Source: Paenibacillus silagei
Lineage (GTDB): Bacteria > Bacillota > Bacilli > Paenibacillales > Paenibacillaceae
Reading direction: 5' to 3'
DNA length: 64,000 bases
Assembly: GCF_017874735.1 (NCBI RefSeq)
Contig: NZ_JAGGLV010000005.1
Location: 310,001-374,000, forward strand
The stretch's first letter is position 1, and the number at the start of each line of letters is the position of its first letter. Shown in pieces: positions 53,446 to 61,199 of the stretch. The notes under the pieces are model-generated. The model was not told the origin of the DNA. It searched no databases and saw only the letters and a program-made list of their open reading frames with translations. A program made the translations under genes and the position numbers.

Positions 53446-53627
53446 AACCAAAGCCCCTTCCTTTCCTTCCTTAGCTGCAGCTGTCTGCCTGTGTCCCAGG
53501 CTTTGCACGACTAACATAGCGCAGAACCAGGCCACTGCGTTACTGTACAATTGCAAGATTGCTGTAGATCCGGGCTGTATTGTTGCCAGATTCCTGCTCC
53601 GGCCGGGCCGTGGCATGCATCGCGCAG

Positions 53628-53665
53628 CAAAAAGCCCGCTATAGGAACAATGTCCATTAGCAGGC
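53628..53665 (-). terminator. Terminator after the AraC-type sensor gene
   Basis: GCCTGCTA pairs with TAGCGGGC (one G-T wobble) with a loop of about 16 bases, followed on the minus strand by TTTTT. It separates the regulator gene from the transport operon, which probably has its own promoter. Confidence 0.55.
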
Positions 53666-53702
53666 CTGGCTTAAGGCTGAAAACCCTGTTTATTGGCTTT
53701 GT

Positions 53703-56012
53703 TTATTTGCTGCGGTCAATGGCCGATTTCAGGCGGTATTCCTTCGGCGTGGTGCCGTAGCGGCGTTTGAACAGGCGGTAGAAATAGCTTTCATTCCCGA
53801 ACCCGACCTTCTCCATAATCTCTGTCACGGTCAGGTCCTTCTGCTCCAGATACTCTCTGGCGCAGGCCAGGCGGGCTGCGTTGATCTGATCAACCACCGT
53901 CGTTCCTTCCTGCGCCTTAAATACCTGGCCCAGATAGACGGAGCTCATCTTGAGCATGTCGGCGATGCGCTGCACATTAAGGTCAGGATCGGCGTAATGC
54001 TTATCAATAATTTCCTTCACGGTCTCCGCCAGCAGCCTGTTCTTATCCTCGCGCCCGCTCCGCCGCTGCTCAGCGACCTCACGCACCACCTCCAGGAGCA
54101 CAGCCTCGATCTCATCCAGCGTTTCCTTTTCCAGAATACGGCGGTTGACGGCCTGCAGGTTGACCGAGACCGGGTTGACGTTGCGGCTGTTCATCTCGCC
54201 AAGCGTGTTGCTTAGCGTAACCGCAAGATGCAGCACCGCAGAGAACATATTCTCGTAGCTGAAGCTGCCCAGCAGCTCCCTCCATTTGCGGATCGTCTGC
54301 TCCGTCTCTGCCAGATCCCCGCCCTTCAGTCCCTCCGTCAGCTGCCGTTCCAGCTCCTGCGGGATGCGCAGGGATTCATTTGCCTCATTCTCCCGGAGCA
54401 TCCCCGGCTCAAGCACCGCCCCCTTGCCGTAGATCATCCGGTAGCCGGAGTGGCGGATGGCCAGATTGTAATGCCGGGTGATGTCACGGTAATCCGTGAA
54501 CACTTCGCTCAGCGTAACCGTGAAGGTAATATGGTAATAGCCTTCAATCGTCTGCTGCAGCCCTCTGAAGCGCTCCTCCAGCTGTGCAAGGCTCTCTGCT
54601 GTACTGCCGAATATAAAGACCAGATGGCCGCTCTTCATATCGGCCGCTTCACAAGTGCCTTCCAGCCGCAGCTGCTCCTGGCCGATGTTGGCAATGGCGA
54701 AATACAGCAGGGACTCCATCGGCAGCCCCGGTTCGGCGGCAAGCCCCTGCAGATTATCAATCTGCACCAGCGCCAGACGGAGCGGAGACGGATAAGCGAT
54801 GTCAATGCCATGCTGCTCCCTGAGCTGCCTGAAGGCAGCCTCATCCATGCTGTGGCTGGACCCGATCAGGCTGCGCAGCTGATAGAGCTTGGCAATATTC
54901 GACTGCGAGGCCCGCTCCAGCTCAAGCCCCTTCAGCTTGCTGATCATCTCGGTCACATTGGCCGCAATCAGCGACAGCTCATCCTTCGCCTGCGGAGTGC
55001 CGTGCGCCTCCTGCGGCACCAGCGTCAGCAGCTGGCCGACCGGCTTATACAGCCGCACCGCAAAGAACACGGACAACAGCACGGCCAGCAGAACAACAGA
55101 CAGCGTAACCGCGATTTCCGTCCATTTCATCTGCCGGACGCTGCCCAGCACAACATCGTAATCCTGCATGCTGACAATCTGCCAGTTGTTCAGCGCTTTG
55201 CTCAGATAAGTAACCTTATACTTCCTGTCTTCATGTGTATAATTGAAGGAATCCAGCGGCTTGCCCGAGGCGCTGATCCGCGGCAGCAGCTCACCCCTGA
55301 TATTCAGCCCGGCAGGAAGCAGGCCGTCCGTAGAAATAAGCATCTCACCCTCGCTGTCCGTTACGAACAGGACATCATTCTGCCGCTCGGCCACCTGGTT
55401 AAGCGCTTTCATATTATCCAGCATCCACCCCGGCTTCACCGTCAATATCAGCACGTTGTCATTGATTGAACCCAGCGACTCCCCGTCATACAGGAAGAAG
55501 GCAAAGACGTCTATGCCCCCGCCCTTTCCGTCAAGGTCCAGGGGAATCAGCTGCAGCTTGGGCAGATCCGCCCGTGAGCCCATGTAACCCTTCAGGGAAT
55601 CGTACAGAACGCGGTTATCAATCTCATGATTCAGCGACGAGAAGAACCGGTGCTGGGCGCCGTTATAGAACACGGCAGCGTGCAGATAAGGGGAAGCCGC
55701 CACGGTATGATTCAGGCGCTCGATCTTGAGAATGCTCTGCCTGTAATCCGCACCTGACTTCAGGGCCAGCAGCTCCTCATCATTGTATAGAGATACGGCC
55801 AAATCCTTAACGATGCCGTTCATGTTCTCTATGTTGTAATTAATCTGGGTCAGCAGCTTGCGGTCTGCCTCGTTCTGCAGGCTGAGCACCTTGCTGCGGG
55901 CACCCGAGTTCACAAACAGCGAAGCGGCCGCCAGTGTGGCGACAACAAGCATGAAGCTGAGCAGAATCCGCTGTAAATATTTGCGCGAGCGGATTGTCTG
56001 AAGTATATTCAT
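53703..56012 (-). CDS. Membrane-bound AraC-type sensor-regulator
   Basis: A 769-residue one-component regulator with two membrane helices (about residues 15-34 and 290-310) flanking an extracellular sensor domain of the Cache kind. These are followed by a HAMP-like stretch, a central region, and a C-terminal AraC-type DNA-binding domain: IIDKHYADPDLNVQRIADML and EIMEKVGFGNESYFYRLFKR, ending in GTTPKEYRLK. Such regulators are usually encoded next to LplABC-type sugar transporters and induce them. SD GGGAGAGAGG. The SGNH hydrolase gene lies 69 bases upstream in the same direction. Confidence 0.92.
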   Translation of the reverse strand: MNILQTIRSRKYLQRILLSFMLVVATLAAASLFVNSGARSKVLSLQNEADRKLLTQINYNIENMNGIVKDLAVSLYNDEELLALKSGADYRQSILKIERLNHTVAASPYLHAAVFYNGAQHRFFSSLNHEIDNRVLYDSLKGYMGSRADLPKLQLIPLDLDGKGGGIDVFAFFLYDGESLGSINDNVLILTVKPGWMLDNMKALNQVAERQNDVLFVTDSEGEMLISTDGLLPAGLNIRGELLPRISASGKPLDSFNYTHEDRKYKVTYLSKALNNWQIVSMQDYDVVLGSVRQMKWTEIAVTLSVVLLAVLLSVFFAVRLYKPVGQLLTLVPQEAHGTPQAKDELSLIAANVTEMISKLKGLELERASQSNIAKLYQLRSLIGSSHSMDEAAFRQLREQHGIDIAYPSPLRLALVQIDNLQGLAAEPGLPMESLLYFAIANIGQEQLRLEGTCEAADMKSGHLVFIFGSTAESLAQLEERFRGLQQTIEGYYHITFTVTLSEVFTDYRDITRHYNLAIRHSGYRMIYGKGAVLEPGMLRENEANESLRIPQELERQLTEGLKGGDLAETEQTIRKWRELLGSFSYENMFSAVLHLAVTLSNTLGEMNSRNVNPVSVNLQAVNRRILEKETLDEIEAVLLEVVREVAEQRRSGREDKNRLLAETVKEIIDKHYADPDLNVQRIADMLKMSSVYLGQVFKAQEGTTVVDQINAARLACAREYLEQKDLTVTEIMEKVGFGNESYFYRLFKRRYGTTPKEYRLKSAIDRSK

Positions 56013-56081
56013 GGTCCTCTCTCCCGGCTCTTAGGGTGACACTACTATAATCCCGCGCTATTTTGCTTGTCAATCAGGGGT

Positions 56082-56834
56082 TCAGGAACAGGGCTGCTCC
56101 CGGAGTCCGTCCGGATCCTGGCGGAATAACTCCCGCAGCAGCACCTGCGCCATGATCCGGTGACCGGACAGATCCGGGTGGATACCGTCCCCGTAGCGGT
56201 AAGAGGCATGAAGCAGCCGCTCATGCCGGATATGCTCCAGCAGCGGTGTACGTATATCGATGACACCGTCTGCAGGACAGCCGCCGGAGATCAGCCAGTC
56301 CGCATAACGCTCCAATACACGGTCATAATCCCGGTAAGGCGCGAGATAGCTGAAATCAGCCGCCTCTGCGGGCTGCAGCGGACCGTCCATCGAGGCGGCG
56401 TGAAACGGCGGCGGTGTCAGCAGCACGGCAGCGGCTCCTGCTTCACGGATAAGAGTGCTCAGACGCTTCATCCCGGACTGATAGGCTGCAAAGCGCGCTT
56501 CCGAGAAGGGATGATAGATCCCGTCATTCATCCCGTAACAGGCAACGGCCACATCGGGACTGGCCGCCGCCAGCTCGCCTGCCAGCCGGTCATGGACACA
56601 GGGCCGCGGAAATGGATGCGCGGCTTCGCTGAGCCCCGAGACGGTCTCGCTGGGAACCCCGCACGCAAGCAGTTCCACTGCCAGCTCCGAGCGGTGCCTG
56701 CTTAAGCCTTCCCGGACCAGGCTGATATACCGGCCGTCTGCCGTAATGCTGTCCCCGAGGAACAGGATCCGGAGATTTCCGGTACTTGGTTTTTCTTTAT
56801 GATTCAGTACGCTGTGATTTAGTAAATGAAGCAT
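56082..56834 (-). CDS. SGNH/GDSL-family hydrolase
   Basis: A 250-residue esterase-type hydrolase without a signal peptide. Block I is ILFLGDSITADG (catalytic Ser, about residue 30), block III GMNDGIYHP (Asn), and block V DGIHPDLSGH (catalytic Asp and His). In this carbohydrate context it is likely to de-acetylate or de-acylate sugars. A strong SD AGGAGGGG sets the start. It is divergent from the AraC-type gene at 56968. Confidence 0.92.
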   Translation of the reverse strand: MLHLLNHSVLNHKEKPSTGNLRILFLGDSITADGRYISLVREGLSRHRSELAVELLACGVPSETVSGLSEAAHPFPRPCVHDRLAGELAAASPDVAVACYGMNDGIYHPFSEARFAAYQSGMKRLSTLIREAGAAAVLLTPPPFHAASMDGPLQPAEAADFSYLAPYRDYDRVLERYADWLISGGCPADGVIDIRTPLLEHIRHERLLHASYRYGDGIHPDLSGHRIMAQVLLRELFRQDPDGLREQPCS

Positions 56835-56932
56835 CTTTTCCCCTCCTGACCATTACGCGGATCTCCCCGGCTGTCCCCAGCCAGGCAAATATGCCCGCAA
56901 TCTAATGGTAGCGCCGCCCGCCGTTCTCCGCC

Positions 56933-56961
56933 TTGACGATCCCGACCTTCTTTAGCATAAT
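56933..56961 (+). promoter_or_regulatory. Promoter placed for a leaderless AraC-type mRNA
   Basis: TTGACG (56933-56938), a 17-base spacer and CATAAT (56956-56961). The -10 ends only six bases before the ATG at 56968, so transcription should begin at or within a base or two of the start codon. No SD is present. Confidence 0.6.
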
Positions 56962-56967
56962 ATTGCC

Positions 56968-57834
56968 ATGACAACCAAAATACTAGCGCGGGACATTGGA
57001 CTTGAGCCCGGCTTCACCTTCAGAATCCAGAAGTGCCCGCTGACCCATGATTACTACGTCCACAGCCATGACTTCTCCGAGCTGGTCGTCATTCTGTCGG
57101 GAAACGCCGTGCATATCATTGAAGGGAGAGAGTATCCGGTTACCGCCGGCCAGGTTTTTCTGATCCACAGCAACGTTTCCCATGGCTACAAGAATGTCGA
57201 GGGCATCGAATACGTCAATGTGATGTTCCAGCCTGAACAGCTGCTCCAGCAGTCCGAGCTCAGACTGCTGCCGGGGTTCCAGGCATTATTCTATATCGAG
57301 CCGTTCTACCGGAAGGAGATGTACTTCAAGGGCATGCTCTCCCTGGAAGCCGGGCAGCTCCAGGAGGCGACACGGCTGCTGGATGACATTCTGGAAGAGC
57401 ATGACCGTCAGCCTGAAGGATACCGGCTGATGATCCGCACCTATTTCACCGCCTTGGTAGGCATGCTCTCACGTTATTATCAGAACAGCAGCGGCCACGA
57501 GGATAACAAGGCGCTGCGGATCGGTGAGACGGTCACCTATATCGAGGAGCATTTCCTGCAGCCGGTCACCCTGCAGTCCATGGCGGATATGGCCTATATG
57601 TCCACCCGCCAGTTCCTGAGAGTGTTCACCCGCAACTACCAGACCACGCCGATGGATTATGTGATCCGCAAGCGGCTGGATTATTCCTGCACGCTGCTGC
57701 GCAGCCCCGGCCTGAGCGTCTCCCAGGTGGCGATGGACAGCGGCTTCCATGACCAGAATTACTACTCACGCCAGTTCCGCAAAGTATTCAACTGCACCCC
57801 CACCCAGTACCGCGAGCGAATCCTGAATTCCTGA
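56968..57834 (+). CDS. AraC-family regulator with cupin sensor domain
   Basis: A 288-residue regulator. The N-terminal cupin-like sugar-sensing domain has HDYYVHSHDFSELVVILSG and YPVTAGQVFLIHSNVSHGY. The C-terminal pair of helix-turn-helix motifs includes LQSMADMAYMSTRQFLRVF and VAMDSGFHDQNYYSRQFRK, ending CTPTQYRER. No SD is seen before the ATG and the -10 is six bases upstream, so the message is probably leaderless. It is divergent from the SGNH hydrolase and convergent with a second AraC regulator. Confidence 0.93.
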   Translation: MTTKILARDIGLEPGFTFRIQKCPLTHDYYVHSHDFSELVVILSGNAVHIIEGREYPVTAGQVFLIHSNVSHGYKNVEGIEYVNVMFQPEQLLQQSELRLLPGFQALFYIEPFYRKEMYFKGMLSLEAGQLQEATRLLDDILEEHDRQPEGYRLMIRTYFTALVGMLSRYYQNSSGHEDNKALRIGETVTYIEEHFLQPVTLQSMADMAYMSTRQFLRVFTRNYQTTPMDYVIRKRLDYSCTLLRSPGLSVSQVAMDSGFHDQNYYSRQFRKVFNCTPTQYRERILNS

Positions 57835-57853
57835 CCTTATCCCCGGCCATTGC

Positions 57854-58759
57854 TCAGATTTCCTCCGTATCGGCGGCGGCCTCATCCCGCATGCGCAGCC
57901 GCCGCCGGTATGCCCCGGGGGTGACACCGTACCTCATGCTGAACAGGCGTGTCATATAGTTCGGATCCTGAATACCGACCCGTTCGGCAATTTCAGCAAT
58001 GTCCAGCACCGTACCGCCAAGCAGCTTCCTCGCTTCCTCCAGGCGCCGCTGCAGCACATACTGCAGCGGCGTCGTGCCGATATGCTGCTTCATGCACCTC
58101 GTAATATAATCCGCCTGGAAATGCAGCTCCTCCGCAAGCCCGGCCAGATGAAACGGCTGTCTCCAGTGAACATCCAGATAGGCAGCGGCAGCCCGGGCCA
58201 GCCGGGCCGCCGGCTCCGGCTGGCCCGTCCGCTGGCATTCCGCCTGCAGCGCCGCCAGCAGACCGGCCAGCAGCAGCTGGAGCCGGAGCGCGTTCTCTGC
58301 GCTCAGCCGGCTGTGAATCTCGTTCATCTCCTGCAGTACCGGCTCCAATGCCTCTATATCAACCGGGGCGAATTTGGGCAGGTACAGGCGCTGCTGCACA
58401 GACGGCTCCTCATCCTCCACCGTTCCCTTAGCCAGCAGTGAAGACCAGGGGATCTCCCCGCGCCGGATATATCCCGGCTTATGCTCATGGATGAAGTGCA
58501 CCCAGTAAATTTCCGTATCTTCCGCACAGGCCCGGTACCCGTCATGCGGCCTTCCCGCCTCCAGCACCAGCAGTTGTCCCGCACCCACTGCGTATTCCTT
58601 GCCTTCCTCTGCCATATAGAGCGTTCCCCGCTTGACCAGCAGCAGATCGTACACACCGAACGTGCGGGCGAAATGCCGGTCCCCCGGAGACCAGACCGCA
58701 TGTCCCACCGTAACCAGCTGCGGCAGCGGGGGAATCGCAAATTCCAGGCACAGCATCAT
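57854..58759 (-). CDS. AraC-family regulator with cupin domain (second)
   Basis: A 301-residue regulator with an N-terminal cupin (KRGTLYMAEEGKEYAVGAGQ, LEAGRPHDGYR) and a C-terminal AraC DNA-binding domain: FHLAGLAEELHFQADYITRC and EIAERVGIQDPNYMTRLFSM, ending YGVTPGAYRRRLRMR. SD AGGGGGAGCT precedes the ATG. It is divergent from the GHL6-type glycosidase gene and probably controls it. Confidence 0.93.
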   Translation of the reverse strand: MMLCLEFAIPPLPQLVTVGHAVWSPGDRHFARTFGVYDLLLVKRGTLYMAEEGKEYAVGAGQLLVLEAGRPHDGYRACAEDTEIYWVHFIHEHKPGYIRRGEIPWSSLLAKGTVEDEEPSVQQRLYLPKFAPVDIEALEPVLQEMNEIHSRLSAENALRLQLLLAGLLAALQAECQRTGQPEPAARLARAAAAYLDVHWRQPFHLAGLAEELHFQADYITRCMKQHIGTTPLQYVLQRRLEEARKLLGGTVLDIAEIAERVGIQDPNYMTRLFSMRYGVTPGAYRRRLRMRDEAAADTEEI

Positions 58760-58888
58760 AGCTCCCCCTTGTCTCAGGTCGATTTTGTGCTATTCAAAGT
58801 CTATATTATCACTGGCTGCCACGGCGGAAAAGAGGTACATTGACTGGGAATCCGCTTTTCATCCAATTCTCTAAGGGGTTGTGTATCC

Positions 58889-60874
58889 ATGCGTTTCCGT
58901 CAGGTTCATCTTGATTTCCATACTTCCGAAGCCATTCCCGGCATCGGGCAGGCCTTCTCCAAATCCCAGTTCCAGTCCATGCTGCGCTCAGGTCACGTCG
59001 ACTCGGTCACCGTATTCTCCAAATGCCATCACGGCTGGGCCTATCATCCCAGCGACGCCAATGAGATTCATCCCGGCCTCTCCTTTGACCTGCTGGGCGA
59101 GATGATTGAAGCCGCTCATGAAATCGGTGTCAAGACTCCGGTCTATCTGTCAGCCGGTCTTGATGAGAAGCTGGCCCGCCGTCATCCGGAGTGGCTGATC
59201 CGCGATGCCGAGGACCGTACACGCTGGGTAAAAGACTTCATGACCCCGGGCTACCATGAGTTCTGCCTGAACACGCCTTACCTGGACATCCTGCTGGCCC
59301 AGATTCATGAAGCCGTCTCCCGGTACGAGGCAGACGGTATCTTCCTTGACATTGTCGGCGTCCGCAAGTGCCGCTGTCAATACTGCGTCGCCGCCCTGCG
59401 GGCAGCTGGCCGGGACCCCCGCGACGAAGCAGCCGTCATCGCCCTCGGCGAGCAGACCTACCTGAATTATGCCCGCCGTGTGCGGGAGACGATTGATGCC
59501 GTGAAGCCCGGCCTGCCGGTCTATCACAACAACGGCCATCAGCAGCGGGGACGCCGCGATCTGGTACAGGTCAACAGCCATCTGGAGCTGGAGTCGCTTC
59601 CTACCGGAGGCTGGGGGTATGACCATTTCCCGCTGTCGGCACGCTACGCCCAGACGCTCGGCATGGAATTCCTCGGCATGACCGGCAAATTCCATACCTC
59701 CTGGGGCGAATTCGGCGGGTATAAGCATCCGAACGCGCTGCGGTTCGAAGCCGCGCTCAGCCTCGCCCATGGCGCCCGATGCTCCATCGGCGACCAGCTT
59801 CACCCTTCCGGCTGGATGGATGAAGCGACCTATGCCCTGATCGGCGCCGCCTACAGCGAGGTGGAGGCGAAGGAGGAGTGGTGCAGCGGGGTTACGTCCG
59901 TTGCAGATATTGCCGTCCTGTCCCTGGAGGCTGCACGTGAAGCCTGCCCCGGCGGACAGGCACGCAGGGGGGAACGTAATCTGGCGGATGCCGGTGCGGT
60001 ACGCATACTGACAGAAGGCCATTACCTGTATGACATCGTAGATACGTTCAGCGACTTCACCGCCTACAAAGTGCTGGTGCTGCCCGATGAGGTGCCCCTC
60101 TGGCCGGAGCTGGCCGACGCGATCGGGGCCTTTACCGCCGGAGGCGGCAAGGTGCTGGCCACCGGACGCTCCGGCCTGAATCCGGCAGGCGATGCTTTTG
60201 CACTGAACCTGGGGATCAGCTGGCTGGGGGCCAACCCTTACCGGCCGTCTTACTTCAAGCCCCATTTCACGCCCGGCGCCCTGCTGCCTGCATCCTATGT
60301 AATGTACGGCGAGGGTCAACTGGTGGAACTCTTGGAAGGACAATCGCTCGGTCATCTGGAGAATCCTTATTTCAACCGCGATGTCTTCACCTTCTGCTCG
60401 CACCAGCATACGCCGGGTGCACAGGAGGATAACGGGCCGGGGATGGTGGAGAGCAGCAGCGGGATCTATATTGCCTGGGATGTATTCAGCGAATATGCGG
60501 ATGCCGGCCATCTTATCCTGAAGGAAATGGTGCTGCATGCACTGTCGCGGCTGCTTCCGATTCCTTCCCTTCGCACTACTCTGCCGGCCCGGGGCATAAC
60601 GACCTTGCAGTACCAGCAGGCAGAGCAGCGCTATGTGCACCATCTGCTCTACGCCGCACCCGCCCTCAAAGGCCGGATCGAAGTCATCGAGGATATTGTG
60701 CCGCTGCGGGACATTTCCGTCAGCCTGCGCCTCCCCTCCTCTGACCCCGTCCACCGGGTCTATCTGGCCCCGTCGATGACAGAGCTGCCGTTCACCGTCA
60801 GCAGCGGGGGCGGGATCACCTACACGATTCCTTACCTGGAGAATCATCAGATGGCGGTAATCGAGCTGGTGTAG
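58889..60874 (+). CDS. GHL6-like glycoside hydrolase with trimerisation-type domain
   Basis: A 661-residue cytoplasmic protein (no signal peptide). The N-terminal half looks like a TIM-barrel of the hypothetical glycosyl hydrolase 6 (GHL6) / alpha-amylase-like group: RQVHLDFHTSEAIPGIG, DSVTVFSKCHHGWAYHP, ADGIFLDIVGVRKCRCQYC (likely catalytic Asp) and YHNNGHQQRG. The middle part resembles the glutamine-amidotransferase-like trimerisation domain of GH42 beta-galactosidases (VLVLPDEVPLWPELADAI, GGGKVLATGRSGL). Substrate unknown. Its promoter region is shared with the divergent AraC gene. Confidence 0.8.
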   Translation: MRFRQVHLDFHTSEAIPGIGQAFSKSQFQSMLRSGHVDSVTVFSKCHHGWAYHPSDANEIHPGLSFDLLGEMIEAAHEIGVKTPVYLSAGLDEKLARRHPEWLIRDAEDRTRWVKDFMTPGYHEFCLNTPYLDILLAQIHEAVSRYEADGIFLDIVGVRKCRCQYCVAALRAAGRDPRDEAAVIALGEQTYLNYARRVRETIDAVKPGLPVYHNNGHQQRGRRDLVQVNSHLELESLPTGGWGYDHFPLSARYAQTLGMEFLGMTGKFHTSWGEFGGYKHPNALRFEAALSLAHGARCSIGDQLHPSGWMDEATYALIGAAYSEVEAKEEWCSGVTSVADIAVLSLEAAREACPGGQARRGERNLADAGAVRILTEGHYLYDIVDTFSDFTAYKVLVLPDEVPLWPELADAIGAFTAGGGKVLATGRSGLNPAGDAFALNLGISWLGANPYRPSYFKPHFTPGALLPASYVMYGEGQLVELLEGQSLGHLENPYFNRDVFTFCSHQHTPGAQEDNGPGMVESSSGIYIAWDVFSEYADAGHLILKEMVLHALSRLLPIPSLRTTLPARGITTLQYQQAEQRYVHHLLYAAPALKGRIEVIEDIVPLRDISVSLRLPSSDPVHRVYLAPSMTELPFTVSSGGGITYTIPYLENHQMAVIELV

Positions 60875-60912
60875 CCGGAAGAACGGCCATTTCTCCCTGC
60901 CAGTCATGCCAG

Positions 60913-60960
60913 ACAGGCCTGTAAGTTGCCCGGACGCAGCTTGCAGGCCTGTTTCTGCTT
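60913..60960 (+). terminator. Terminator after the GHL6-like gene
   Basis: ACAGGCCTGTAAGTTGC pairs with GCAGCTTGCAGGCCTGT over 17 positions (two wobbles) around CCGGAC, followed by TTCTGCTT. The rest of the 325-base gap up to 61199 holds the promoter/operator elements of the next gene and nothing else recognised. Confidence 0.65.
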
Positions 60961-61103
60961 CCCGGTCCAGGCAGTCAAAATAACATAAGAAAACTAAAAA
61001 AAATGCAAGCCGTCCGGCTTCCTGTCCGGCAGACTTCTCCAGTCCTGACAATCCCTCAAAATATCGCAAAACATGATGCGGAAAAACAGTTCCGCTTTTA
61101 ATT

Positions 61104-61146
61104 TATAATGAATGCGTAGCGCTACAAATTTAAGTAAGCGGTTTCA
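61104..61146 (+). promoter_or_regulatory. Promoter with operator palindrome and cre-like site before the GH43 gene
   Basis: A -10 TATAAT (61104-61109) is followed by the perfect palindrome GTAGCGCTAC (61116-61125) and by AGTAAGCGGTTTCA (61133-61146), which matches the CcpA cre consensus at all but the first position. Lying just downstream of the -10, both would act as roadblocks or repressor sites. The -35 is weak. This suggests catabolite repression of the GH43 enzyme. Confidence 0.5.
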
Positions 61147-61199
61147 TTCGTCAGCTCGTAAGCTTTCAGGAGGAAAATTGAACAGATAAGGAGATTATT

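Noticed and set aside
53446..53702. Extended N-terminus of the LplB-type permease
   Set aside because: The frame is open to 53616 but the sequence is not permease-like and the SD is at the internal ATG 53445.
59150..61069. 639-codon minus-strand frame opposite the GHL6-like gene
   Set aside because: Antisense shadow in GC-rich coding DNA; it runs through the terminator region and shows no domain.
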